A program made the translations under genes and the position numbers. A stretch of DNA of 64,000 nt from Paracrocinitomix sp040880585 (GTDB lineage: Bacteria > Bacteroidota > Bacteroidia > Flavobacteriales_D > Crocinitomicaceae), in contig JBBDID010000019.1 of the NCBI GenBank assembly GCA_040880585.1, forward strand, positions 62,001 through 126,000, read 5' to 3'. Every line of letters begins with the position of its first letter. The stretch's first letter is position 1. This document shows, piece by piece, positions 8,014 to 17,500 of the stretch. The notes below the pieces were generated by a model. That model was not told the DNA's origin, ran no database searches, and saw only the letters and a program-made list of their open reading frames with translations.

Positions 8014-9702
8014 ATGAAAAAGCAAAGTTATAAAAGTTTGGCGGCAGTTGCTGTAACGGCAATGGCGTTAACCGGCTGTAAGTTGATCGGAGATCTGGAG
8101 TACACAGTGACTCCCGACCCTGTTGAAATGCACGGAGATAGTGTTAAGGTAAGTGTTACCGTAAAAGTTCCGGAAAAAGGATTACACAAAAAAGCATCTG
8201 CAGAAATTACTCCTAAATTGGGGAATCATGCATTTAAAACCGTCTATATTCAAGGCGAAAAAGCTACCGGAAACGGTCAGGTAATTCCTAAGAAAGCTGG
8301 CGGAACAGTGAATTACACAGATGTTATTCCTTATGCATCAGACATGGAGCATGCAGATTTGATGGTCAGCGGAATGGCTAAAAAAGGAAAAAAAGAGATT
8401 GAGATCGAAGCGGTTAAGATTGCTGACGGAACAATTGTGACGCCTTTATTAGTACAGCCTGATGACAAAGCATTGATGGCTACTGATAATTTTGTTAGAA
8501 CAACAGAAGAGGTATACTCCGCTCAAATTCACTATTTGAAAGGAAAATCAAATGTGCGTTCATCTGAAATGAGTGATCAAGACATCAAAGATCTTCAGAC
8601 TTGGATGGCTGCAGCTCAAACTAACCCTAAAGTAGCTCCTAAAAAAGTGAACCTGGTTTCTTATGCATCTCCTGAAGGAGAAGTTGACATGAATGAGAAC
8701 TTAGCTTCAGATAGAGCAAAATCAGGTGAGGAAGCAGCAAAAAATGTTTTTGAAAAAGCACAATTTGAAATGCCTGAGAATTTTTTCAACCAAATGCCAA
8801 AAGGTGAGGATTGGGCAGGATTCAAAATCGCTGTTGAAAAATCTGATTTGGAAGACAAGGATTTGATCTTAAGAATTCTGACTATGTACAGCAATGTAAA
8901 AGAAAGAGAAACAGAGATCAGAAAATTGGCCAAAACATACGTAGAGCTGGAAAGAAAAGACATTCTTCCTTCTTTGAGAAGAACACAGATCAATGTGATT
9001 TATGATCAAATCGGATGGTCTGATGAAGAATTGAAAGAATTGTCAAAAACAAAACCGGATACCTTAAGTGTGGAAGAGTTATTGTTTACGGCTACACTTT
9101 ATGAAGATCTTTCTGAAAAAATGAGAATTTACAACCTGGTTGTTCAGTACTATCCTGAAGACTGGAGAGGACACAACAATGTTGGCTATGTTTACTATCA
9201 GCAAAATGACCTGGACAATGCGAAAAAGAACTTTGAAAAAGCAAATGGCTTAAACGAAAGTGCTATCACATTGAATAACCTGGGTATTCTTGCAAGAATC
9301 AATGGAGACAGAGATAAAGCAACAGAATTGTTGAACTCAGCTGTTTCTGCCGGATCTGAAGTGAAGTATAACCTTGGGATCATTGACATCCAAAACGGTG
9401 ACTACTCTGAAGCAATCGGAAACATGGGAGATAACAAAACATTCAACAAAGCGTTGGCTCAAGTACTGAATAAAGATTACAGTGCAGCCTTAGGAACGGT
9501 TGATGCTTCTCCGGATGCTGAATCAGCAATGGGATACTATTTGAAAGCAATCATTGGAGCACGTCAAGACAATCTGGATATGGTTGTGAATAACCTAAAA
9601 AGTGCAATTGCTAAAGATTCAAGCTTGAAATCTAAAGCTGCGAAAGACAGAGAGTTTATTAAATTCTTTGAAAACGCATCTTTTCAAAATGTGACAAAAT
9701 AA
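8014..9702 (+). CDS. OmpA-like / TPR lipoprotein
   Basis: A 562-aa envelope lipoprotein: the signal peptide ends at ALTGC, with Cys22 as the lipidated residue. Residues 23-170 form a beta-rich region. Around 205-245 there is an OmpA-C-like stretch (VNLVSYASPEGEVDMNEN followed by RAKS), the motif that holds peptidoglycan in OmpA. From about 385 there are tetratricopeptide repeats (GHNNVGYVYYQQNDLDNA and similar). This resembles Bacteroidota TPR/OmpA lipoproteins thought to link outer membrane and peptidoglycan; the specific role is unknown. It stands alone, with a strong terminator behind it. Confidence 0.75.
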   Translation: MKKQSYKSLAAVAVTAMALTGCKLIGDLEYTVTPDPVEMHGDSVKVSVTVKVPEKGLHKKASAEITPKLGNHAFKTVYIQGEKATGNGQVIPKKAGGTVNYTDVIPYASDMEHADLMVSGMAKKGKKEIEIEAVKIADGTIVTPLLVQPDDKALMATDNFVRTTEEVYSAQIHYLKGKSNVRSSEMSDQDIKDLQTWMAAAQTNPKVAPKKVNLVSYASPEGEVDMNENLASDRAKSGEEAAKNVFEKAQFEMPENFFNQMPKGEDWAGFKIAVEKSDLEDKDLILRILTMYSNVKERETEIRKLAKTYVELERKDILPSLRRTQINVIYDQIGWSDEELKELSKTKPDTLSVEELLFTATLYEDLSEKMRIYNLVVQYYPEDWRGHNNVGYVYYQQNDLDNAKKNFEKANGLNESAITLNNLGILARINGDRDKATELLNSAVSAGSEVKYNLGIIDIQNGDYSEAIGNMGDNKTFNKALAQVLNKDYSAALGTVDASPDAESAMGYYLKAIIGARQDNLDMVVNNLKSAIAKDSSLKSKAAKDREFIKFFENASFQNVTK

Positions 9703-9721
9703 GTATAACATTCTATCCATT

Positions 9722-9754
9722 AAAAACCCCTGACTTGCAGTCAGGGGTTTTTTT
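9722..9754 (+). terminator. Strong intrinsic terminator
   Basis: Perfect 14-bp stem 9722-9735/9739-9752 with loop TGC and a T-tract; the A-run on the left arm makes it usable from both strands. Confidence 0.9.
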
Positions 9755-9811
9755 GTGCCCGATTAATTCATTTTGATGAAGATATTGCTGTATGGACTGA
9801 TAAAAAATTGT

Positions 9812-9819
9812 TAGATTTG
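9812..9819 (+). promoter_or_regulatory. -7 box of the tRNA-Leu gene
   Basis: TAGATTTG matches TAnnTTTG. The expected transcript begins about 9826 and carries a leader that folds (9842-9879: GTGGT/ACCAC and ACTCC/GGAGT arms) directly before the tRNA, probably removed by RNase P. Confidence 0.5.
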
Positions 9820-9882
9820 CCGTCCCAATAGCAATAACTATTGGTGGTACTCCCGAAAGTATCAGGAGTTAGACACCACAAT

Positions 9883-9964
9883 GCCTGAGTGGCGGAACTG
9901 GTAGACGCGCACGACTCAAACTCGTGTTCCTCACGGAGTGCCGGTTCGATTCCGGCCTCAGGTA
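9883..9964 (+). tRNA. tRNA-Leu (anticodon CAA)
   Basis: Acceptor arms GCCTGAG (9883-9889) and CTCAGGT (9957-9963) pair, with discriminator A at 9964. The anticodon stem is CACGA/TCGTG with anticodon CAA at 9917-9919, reading UUG. The long variable arm of class II tRNAs is present (9927-9939), and the T-arm reads CCGGTTCGATTCCGG. The CCA end is not encoded. Confidence 0.96.
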
Positions 9965-9979
9965 CAACCTAAACTCAAG

Positions 9980-10009
9980 CCCTCAGTATTTACTGGGGGT
10001 TTGTTGTTT
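9980..10009 (+). terminator. Terminator after tRNA-Leu
   Basis: A 9-bp stem, 9980-9988 with 9991-9999 (one G-U pair), is followed by a T-rich tract. Confidence 0.6.
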
Positions 10010-10092
10010 CTCGATAAAAAGGAGCCACCGATTAAGAGGGATTACATCTATTTTTATGGGAGCTGAAGCACATTTTCTGATTTTGTTAGAAA

Positions 10093-10830
10093 TCATAAAT
10101 CAGAAGAACTGAAGTAGTTTTTTAAATCCAGTAAAAAATCAATATCCTCTTCCACTTTGTTGCCAATAACTACCAAATCTGCCCCCGAAGCATAAGCTCC
10201 TTCTAAATTTTCCAACGATCGAACACCTCCTCCTACAATTAAGGGAACAGAGATATTCTCTTTCACTTTTCGGATCATTTCATTTGAAATTGGCTGCAAA
10301 GCGCCGCTTCCTGCATCCATAAATACGCAGCTAAATCCCAACATCTCACCGGCAATAGCGGTGTTTACAGCGATTTTTATTTGATCTGCCGGTATAGGGC
10401 TGGTTTGACTGACGTAAGAAACAGAAGAGCTTTTTCCTCCATCTATCAATAAATAAGCGGTAGCAATCGTTTCTATATCCATATTGCGCAAATGTGGGGC
10501 AGATTCTACCTGGTGTCCAATCAAGTAATCCGGATTTCGCCCGGATAACAAGGATAGAAACAAGATGCCATCTGCCTGTTCATTCACCTGTAAATGAGAT
10601 CCCGGAAAAATAATAACAGGAATCGTAGTGCTTTTCTTTATCTCAGCAATACATTTTTTTAGATCATCCTGATCAACGGTACTCCCCCCTACAAAAATAA
10701 AAGTGGGATGTAACAGTTTTATTTTAGAGACAAGTTGAACAAGATCACTTTCGGTATTGGTTTTATCCGGATCAATTAAAATGGCCAACTTTTGCTTGTT
10801 GTTATGAAGTATGTCGTATAATTTTCCCAT
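10093..10830 (-). CDS. Geranylgeranylglyceryl phosphate synthase family protein (GGGPS, group II)
   Basis: A TIM-barrel prenyltransferase of 245 aa. Family signatures are LAILIDPDK near residue 15, FVGGSTV near 47, IIFPGS near 73, and the phosphate-binding end PLIVGGGVRS plus ADLVVIGN. Group II enzymes in Bacteroidota join a polyprenyl diphosphate to glycerol-1-phosphate, giving ether-linked lipid precursors; archaeal GGGPS is the well-known relative. The substrate chain length cannot be read from sequence. The gene lies 16 bases downstream of the phosphopantetheinyl transferase gene on the same strand, so they probably share a transcript. Confidence 0.88.
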   Translation of the reverse strand: MGKLYDILHNNKQKLAILIDPDKTNTESDLVQLVSKIKLLHPTFIFVGGSTVDQDDLKKCIAEIKKSTTIPVIIFPGSHLQVNEQADGILFLSLLSGRNPDYLIGHQVESAPHLRNMDIETIATAYLLIDGGKSSSVSYVSQTSPIPADQIKIAVNTAIAGEMLGFSCVFMDAGSGALQPISNEMIRKVKENISVPLIVGGGVRSLENLEGAYASGADLVVIGNKVEEDIDFLLDLKNYFSSSDL

Positions 10831-10846
10831 CTGCTTAAAATTAAAT

Positions 10847-11470
10847 TCAACTGATCAAATAACAATAGGTAATAACAAAATCATCAAAAGTGAGGTACTT
10901 AAAAGTATAATGGTGACTAAGCCCGTTTTTAAATACATTTACTTCACCCTCTCCATTCAGAGCTGTCACACAAATGTGTTCCCTGAAAAGAAGTCCGGGA
11001 ATATCCTCCATCTTATAAATAGCTTCCTTAATACTCCAAATCAATGTCAGTATTTTCTGGTCTTCTATGTCAAAATTGTTCTTTTCTGGCTCTGCTAAAA
11101 ACTTATTTTTAATCCGAAAAATTTTTGGGTTGAAGTATTCAATGTCTACACCTATATAGTGTTGTTTAGAATAACCTACAATAATGGTGTTTCTGGAATG
11201 AGAGATGCTAATATGCCCTTCATTGATCAAAGGTTTTCCTGTAGATCGATAAAATAATTCTACTTTAACATCAAAGGATCTTAATAAAGTGCGCGCGAAA
11301 TAAAATTCTCGTCTTCTTTTATCTGAAATAAAACCCTCATATTTTTTTCGGTCTTCCACTGAAAGTATTGAAAGATCAAAGGTTTCGGGTGCTACCTCAT
11401 CATACTTCAACTGTTTAATGATGATCTCATCAGTAGCGATAATGGTATGTACTTGGTAATGCAAATCCAT
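10847..11470 (-). CDS. 4'-phosphopantetheinyl transferase superfamily protein (Sfp type)
   Basis: Transfers the phosphopantetheine arm of CoA to carrier proteins. The two family motifs are present: IGVDIEYF (Mg-binding GxDxE) and WSIKEAIYK (WxxKEAxxK), spaced about 40 residues. I start it at the ATG at 11470 (MDLHYQ), giving 207 aa; a longer frame would run into ahcY. Fatty-acid ACP or a secondary-metabolite carrier are both possible targets. Confidence 0.87.
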   Translation of the reverse strand: MDLHYQVHTIIATDEIIIKQLKYDEVAPETFDLSILSVEDRKKYEGFISDKRRREFYFARTLLRSFDVKVELFYRSTGKPLINEGHISISHSRNTIIVGYSKQHYIGVDIEYFNPKIFRIKNKFLAEPEKNNFDIEDQKILTLIWSIKEAIYKMEDIPGLLFREHICVTALNGEGEVNVFKNGLSHHYTFKYLTFDDFVITYCYLIS

Positions 11471-11500
11471 ATATTTAGTGCAAAATAAGCAGGAGTTTTG

Positions 11501-11508
11501 TACTTTTG
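11501..11508 (+). promoter_or_regulatory. -7 box for ahcY
   Basis: TACTTTTG, matching TAnnTTTG, 29 bases before the ahcY ATG in the divergent spacer with the phosphopantetheinyl transferase gene. Confidence 0.45.
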
Positions 11509-11537
11509 CATTTGATTCTAAAGAAAATAAGTTAAAA

Positions 11538-12851
11538 ATGAGTGATACACAAGAAAAATTAAAGTATAAAGTAAAGGATATCAGCCTTGCTGACTGGGGT
11601 AGAAAAGAAATCAATTTGGCTGAGGCAGAGATGCCCGGACTGATGGCATTGAGAGAAGAATATGGTAAGGATAAACCTTTGAAAGGGGCAAGAATTGCCG
11701 GATGTCTTCACATGACCATTCAAACCGCAGTATTAATTGAAACATTGGTAGATTTGGGAGCTGAGGTGACCTGGTCATCTTGTAATATATTTTCTACACA
11801 AGATCAGGCAGCAGCAGCAATTGCCGCTTCAGGTGTTCCGGTTTTTGCATGGAAAGGAATGAATGAAGAGGAGTTTGATTGGTGTATAGAGCAAACCCTG
11901 TTTGCATTTGAAGGCGGAAAACCTTTGAATATGATTCTAGATGACGGTGGAGATCTTACCAATATGGTGTTTGATAAATATCCGGAACTGACCAAGGAGA
12001 TTAAAGGTCTATCTGAAGAAACGACTACTGGAGTACACAGATTATATGAGAGAATGAAAAAAGGAACGCTGGTAATGCCGGCGATCAACGTAAATGATTC
12101 TGTAACCAAGTCAAAATTTGATAACAAATACGGATGTAAAGAATCGCTTGTAGATGCGATCAGAAGAGCAACCGATATTATGATGGCCGGAAAAGTTGCG
12201 GTTGTCTGTGGATATGGAGATGTTGGAAAAGGATCAGCTGCTTCTTTAAGAGGTGCCGGAGCCAGAGTAATTGTTACTGAAATTGACCCGATATGTGCCC
12301 TTCAGGCGGCTATGGACGGTTTTGAAGTAAAAAAATTAGATAACTGTGTAGATCGTGCCGATATTGTCGTGACGACTACCGGAAATAAAGACATTATCCA
12401 AGGCAAACATTTCAAAAAAATGAAGGATAAAACAATTGTATGTAATATCGGACATTTTGATAACGAAATTGATGTGGCTTGGTTAACGAATAATTTCGGA
12501 TCAACAAAATCTGAAATTAAACCACAGGTGGATTTATACAATGTCAACGGTAAAGAAATTATTTTACTTGCTGAAGGAAGATTGGTAAATCTGGGATGTG
12601 CAACCGGACATCCGTCTTTTGTTATGTCAAATTCGTTTACTAACCAAACCTTGGCTCAAATAGAATTGTGGACAAATCGCGATAGTTATGAGAACAAAGT
12701 CTACATGTTACCCAAACATTTGGATGAAAAGGTAGCTAGATTACACCTGGAAAAAATCGGAGTAGAACTGGAAGAGTTAACACAAGAGCAAGCTGATTAT
12801 ATTGGAGTAACTGTCGAAGGGCCTTATAAACCGGAACATTACAGATATTAA
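11538..12851 (+). CDS. ahcY: Adenosylhomocysteinase
   Basis: S-adenosylhomocysteine hydrolase splits SAH to adenosine and homocysteine, keeping SAM-dependent methylation running. The NAD Rossmann motif is VVCGYGDVGKGSA. Other signatures are HMTIQTAVLIETL near the N-terminus, NVNDSVTKSKFDN with the catalytic Lys/Asp region, and the C-terminal YKPEHYRY that completes the partner's NAD site. I used MSDTQEK at 11538; the frame extends 20 codons upstream but into the promoter. 437 aa, normal. Confidence 0.97.
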   Translation: MSDTQEKLKYKVKDISLADWGRKEINLAEAEMPGLMALREEYGKDKPLKGARIAGCLHMTIQTAVLIETLVDLGAEVTWSSCNIFSTQDQAAAAIAASGVPVFAWKGMNEEEFDWCIEQTLFAFEGGKPLNMILDDGGDLTNMVFDKYPELTKEIKGLSEETTTGVHRLYERMKKGTLVMPAINVNDSVTKSKFDNKYGCKESLVDAIRRATDIMMAGKVAVVCGYGDVGKGSAASLRGAGARVIVTEIDPICALQAAMDGFEVKKLDNCVDRADIVVTTTGNKDIIQGKHFKKMKDKTIVCNIGHFDNEIDVAWLTNNFGSTKSEIKPQVDLYNVNGKEIILLAEGRLVNLGCATGHPSFVMSNSFTNQTLAQIELWTNRDSYENKVYMLPKHLDEKVARLHLEKIGVELEELTQEQADYIGVTVEGPYKPEHYRY

Positions 12852-12875
12852 TCGAAAGCAGAAAGTACAAATTGT

Positions 12876-12908
12876 AAAAAAGCGTCATCCTCAAGGGTGG
12901 CGCTTTTT
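12876..12908 (+). terminator. Terminator after ahcY
   Basis: aaaaagcg...cgcttttt arms with a G-U rich inner stem (tcatcc/gggtgg) and loop TCAA. Its right half is also the start of the duplicated block that follows. Confidence 0.7.
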
Positions 12909-13087
12909 AAATAGGCGCCCTTAAAAACAGATTATCAAACGGGACAAAACTATCTCCACGGCATTGATTCACCTCAAATTAACGCTTTTTTAGCCGCAAC
13001 AGGATGGAACCTTAAAAAGATAGAGAAAGTCTTTTCTCTTTCATCTTTTCTCTTTCAGTCATCCGCAGGATGACGGTCTTGGTTCTT
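12894..13087. repeat. Direct repeat copy 1, intergenic
   Basis: About 190 bases that recur with only a few differences at 13266-13557. The unit begins with agggtggcgctttttaaata, contains a perfect 7-bp hairpin gtcatcc/ggatgac near its end, and closes with ggtcttggttctt. No coding capacity is apparent. The stretch 13088-13265 between the copies is AT-rich and I see no gene in it. Confidence 0.8.
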
Positions 13088-13265
13088 TCCTGACTTCGAC
13101 ATAAAATTTCTGAAAAAATTATAAGATTATTGATTAATAGAGATTTGATGATTCGGTTTAAATATTTTAGGTGACTCATTAAATTTTCGATCACGGAGGG
13201 GGTACAGGTTTTTTTGAATTTTTAGCTTGTAATTTATTATCGGGTGACCCTGTGTCGAAGACAGG

Positions 13266-13557
13266 AGGGTGGCGCTTTTTAAATAGTCGCCCTTAAAAAC
13301 AGATTATCGAACGGGACAAAACTATCTCCACGGAATTGATTCACCTCAAATTAACGCTTTTTTAGCCGCAACTGGATGGAACCTTAAAAAGATAGAGAAA
13401 GTCTTTTCTCTTTCATCTTTTCTCTTTCNNNNNNNNNNNNNNNNNNNNNNNNNNNNNNNNNNNNNNNNNNNNNNNNNNNNNNNNNNNNNNNNNNNNNNNN
13501 NNNNNNNNNNNNNNNNNNNNNNNNNNNNAGTCATCCGCAGGATGACGGTCTTGGTTC
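13266..13557. repeat. Direct repeat copy 2, interrupted by a gap
   Basis: Second copy of the block at 12894-13087; it is broken by 100 N exactly at the junction tctctttc / agtcatcc, so extra copies may be hidden there. After it the sequence runs into ttggctctaacatctaacatc, which resembles the heptad DNA at 30.1-30.9 kb. Confidence 0.75.
13429..13528. other. Scaffold gap (100 N)
   Basis: Exactly 100 N, the conventional filler for a gap of unknown size. Confidence 0.95.
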
Positions 13558-13603
13558 TTGGCTCTAACATCTAACATCTAAAAACTTATTTTTTAAGGAA
13601 CGA

Positions 13604-14038
13604 CTAATTATAAATATTCACGGTATAAGCACCATCCCAATTCGTATTGTATCGGCGTAATGCCCATTTCGCCGGTCCCTCAACTACTACTCCGCTTGTA
13701 ATATCATAGCGTGAACCACTACAACTGTCTACCAAATGAAAAAAATTGTCAGGATCAACATACACTACAGCACAAGGATCATCACTATTGTAAGTTGAAT
13801 GTCTGTCTAAAGCAACAAAATCATCAAAGTTGCGATAGACCACAATTCCCCTTGAACCACCATTGACATAAGCATAACCTCCCGGAGCATTTAACGCCTG
13901 ATAACTTGGTAAATCAAGATTAATAGTTATATTGACCGGAACATTTGGAACAGGATGTGACTCCTCTTTACAAGAAGTTAAAAATAAAGGCATAAAAATT
14001 GCCACGAATAAAATGAATCTTGAATATATTTGAAGCAT
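13604..14038 (-). CDS. Lipoprotein with degenerate Rieske-like fold
   Basis: 144 aa with a lipoprotein signal ending LFLTSC (Cys23). The second half resembles a Rieske domain: DRHSTYNSDDPC, a strand, then LVDSCSGSRYDITSGVV and GPAKWALRRY, which line up with the CxH...CxxHGSxFD...G.v..GPA..pL..Y pattern. The metal ligands are mostly lost: the first Cys is Asp and the second His is Ser, so a 2Fe-2S cluster is unlikely. It may be a structural or redox-dead relative; the fold call is inference from the C-terminal pattern. Its ATG overlaps the divergent ATG of the next gene. Confidence 0.6.
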   Translation of the reverse strand: MLQIYSRFILFVAIFMPLFLTSCKEESHPVPNVPVNITINLDLPSYQALNAPGGYAYVNGGSRGIVVYRNFDDFVALDRHSTYNSDDPCAVVYVDPDNFFHLVDSCSGSRYDITSGVVVEGPAKWALRRYNTNWDGAYTVNIYN

Positions 14039-14315
14039 GAAAAATTGGTTACTCTCAATACTAACGAAATTAATGATAATTATTGCCTTTATCGGATTTC
14101 AACCAGAAGAAGTTCAGGCACAAGATAAAGGAGCTAAGACGGTCAAAACCGGAAAGTCTAACAATAGAGCTAAAAGAATCAAGTATGGGAAACGCTCTAG
14201 AAAACGCAGTTATAAAAATCAGGATAAAGCAACACGAAAAAGAATGAAGCGGGCAGCAAAAAACGCTCGTAGAAGGCAGCGGGGCAAACCCATTAAGAAT
14301 AATAGGCTGACTTAA
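14037..14315 (+). CDS. Small secreted, very basic protein
   Basis: 92 aa. It has a signal peptide (residues 1-28, hydrophobic core LLSILTKLMIIIAFIGF, end VQAQ) and then a mature part of about 64 residues dominated by K and R with almost no acidic residues. I do not recognise the family. Strong charge suggests binding to nucleic acid, LPS or peptidoglycan, which is speculation. The start codon overlaps that of the divergent lipoprotein (CATG), leaving no private promoter region for either. Confidence 0.55.
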   Translation: MKNWLLSILTKLMIIIAFIGFQPEEVQAQDKGAKTVKTGKSNNRAKRIKYGKRSRKRSYKNQDKATRKRMKRAAKNARRRQRGKPIKNNRLT

Positions 14316-14511
14316 AACAATTTAAGTAGACGTGTATAATTAAAGTAAAAAAGAAGAAAAATCGGCTTTAATTTCCTAACCATCTAAATTAACTTTGTGA
14401 GTGAATCTTTCAGAATAAGATTTTGTTGAATATTTTGGAAAGTTCACAGATTTATTATCTATATTAGCGCGCTATTGTATTTTAAGATTTTTTAACAAAT
14501 ACGTTTGATTT

Positions 14512-17500
14512 ATGCTTACTAACTTAAGGTTGCTCTTAACCGCCGCACTTCTTTTTTCTGGTTTTGCCTTTGCTCAAACAGGTAATGGTACTATTAAAGG
14601 AAAAGTCACCGATAAAGAAACCGGTGAGCCACTTCCGTTTGTTAAAGTCGTTGTTGAACAAAATAATCAACAGAAGGGATTTGCTCAAACAGATTTTGAC
14701 GGAAAATTTATTGTCAGTTCATTACCACCGGGTGAGTATGATGTAGAAGCAAGGTTTGTGGGATATCAACCACTCAGACTTGAAGGCGTTGAAGTAAATT
14801 CTGATCAATATACCATTTTAGATGATCTCGAAATGGGAAGCTCAGCTGAAATGTTGAATGTGGTTGAAGTAATTCATTATGAAGTTCCACTTATCAATAA
14901 AGATGGTGGATCTTCCGGTGCTACTGTTACACGAGAAGATATATCAAAGATGCCAACCCGTTCTGCTACCGGTATTGCACAAACCGTAGGGGGTGTATAT
15001 TCAACTGAAGGAGATGATAACTTAAGTATTAGAGGTACCCGTTCAGATGCTACCTATTATTATATAGATGGTATTAAAGTAAGAGGGTCTTCGGCTTTGC
15101 CAAAATCAGCAATTCAGGAAGTTTCTGTAATTACTGGTGGTGTTCCGGCAAACTACGGAGATTTAACAGGAGGTATTATATCTATTACAACAAGAGGACC
15201 CTCATCCAGATATTATGGCTCTTTTGAAGGGGTTACTTCAGGTTTTTACATCAATGGGGATGACCCTTTGGGATATGACGGAAAAGTATTTGGACTGGAT
15301 AAATATGCTTACAACCTGGTTGAAGGAATGATTTCAGGTCCGCTTTTGATGAAAAAAGATTCAACCGGAAAAAAAACAAAGCCTATTCTTGGGTTTTTTC
15401 TCTCGGCAAATTTTTCAGATCAGTTAGATAATAGACCGTTTGCTAATGGAGGGGCTTACAGGATAAAAAAAGATGCGAGAGATTCTTTGCTTGCAAATCC
15501 TTTACGACCAACAGGCTCAGGACAGGGAACCTATTATAATGCAGAGTTCTTAAGACACGACTTTGAAGATGAAGAAAATTCAAATTTTGAGAAAGTGCCA
15601 TGGAGAATGAATGCCAGAAATCGATCTGCTTCAGCCTCAGGAAAAATTGATGTGAATGCTGGCCCTAATATTAACTTAACTTTTGGTGGTTCATTAGCCT
15701 GGAGTCAGGGAAGGCGTTATAACTATAGCGGATCGTTGATGAACTTTGATAATTTTGGACAAAGAACAAGTTTGGACTGGAGAGTTTACGGACGATTCAC
15801 ACAGCGGTTCAATAATACTACCGAAGGATCTAACTCTAAGATAAAAAGTGCAAACTATTCTCTTATGGTTGACTATTCTCAATCATATGACAAATTTCAG
15901 GATGTTACCCATGAAGATAGAATATTTAACTATGGGCACGTGGGTAAATTTGTTACCTACCGTGAAAAAACGTATGAGTATAATGATGCAGGTGACTCCT
16001 TGATCCACAATGGATTTAATGACACCTTGGTTGAGTTCACTCCATCAGCTACGAATGAAGCTTTTGCTGCAATTACTTCACAGTATTATCAAATTTATGC
16101 CGGACAACCTGTAGAGCACTATGAAAATTTGAACCAAATTCAACAAGGAGGAGCCTTGAGAAATGGTGATTTGCCACAGTCGGTGTATGGAATATGGAAC
16201 AATCTCGGAACACCCTATAACTTTTATGGATACTCTCAAGACGATCAGTTTCGTATTACTGGTTCGGGGTCAATTAACTTAAATGATCATGCCATTTCAT
16301 TAGGCTTTGAATACGAACAAAGGTGGGACAGAGATTATAGGGGATCACCAAATCCTGTTGGAGGTGGCGCAGGTCATAACGGTATCTGGGCAACAGGTCG
16401 GCAGTATATGAATAACCATATCGCTGAGCTTGACAAATCAGCAGAAGCAACAACTACAGAGTGGTATGGTACATATAGAAGAATTACTTATGAAAGATTA
16501 AATGCATCTCCCGGAGAATATGAAGGGCAAGAAGGAAATGATGCACAGTACTTTTTTGATTACAATGTGAGAACAAAATTAGGGTTAGATCCTGACGGAA
16601 CCGACTTTGTGGATATTGACGCATTAGATGCGGATTTCTTTACGGTAGATATGTTCAATGCAGATGAATTACTAAACTCCGGAGGTACTATATTTACCTG
16701 GTACGGATACGATCATACGGGTCAAAAAGTAAGGGGTAATACAGATATCAACAACTACTTTACAGAGTATGATGAAAATGGAAACTTTAGAAGACATATT
16801 GGGGCTTTCCAACCTATTTATATGGCAGGTTATGTGATGGATAAATTTGCATTTGATGATATCATATTCAATGTAGGAGTACGGGTAGATGTGTTTGATG
16901 CTAACCAACCTGTACTGAAAGATAAATACTTGTTATATAACGCAAAAACAGTTGCTGAAGTGAGCGACTTGGGTGACCATCCTGAAAATATGGGAGATGA
17001 TTTCGTTGTATATGTGAATGATGTGAACAGTGTCAATTCTATTTTAGGTTACCGCGACGGAGATACCTGGTACAATGCAGAAGGTGTCGAGATTGCAGAC
17101 CCTTCCTTGATTGAAGGATCTAAAGGTATTGCACCTTATTTGCAGGATCCATCTTTAACTTCTCCTACTGCTGCTTCTTTTGAAGATTACAAGCCGCAAG
17201 TGAATATTATGCCAAGAGTAGCATTCTCTTTCCCTATTTCAGATGAAGCTTCTTTCTTTGCACATTATGATATCCTAACGAAACGTCCTACATCTGGAAA
17301 CAGATTTGACCCTATCGATTATCAATTCATGCAAGATAGAAACGTCATTATAAACAACCCCAATCTGAAGCCGGAGAGAACCATTGATTATGAGATTGGT
17401 TTTCAGCAAGTATTGAGCAAAACATCTTCATTGAAAATCTCAGCGTTCTACAAAGAACAAAGAGATCAGGTGCAGTTGGTTAACGTTTTTCAGGCATATC

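Noticed and set aside
10811..11098. Plus-strand frame opposite the phosphopantetheinyl transferase gene
   Set aside because: The opposite strand carries clear family motifs, so this is a shadow.
13012..13194. Short minus-strand frame in the duplicated block (ERTKTVILRMTEREKMK)
   Set aside because: It recurs in copy 2 as part of the repeat and is broken there by the gap; no sign of a real protein.
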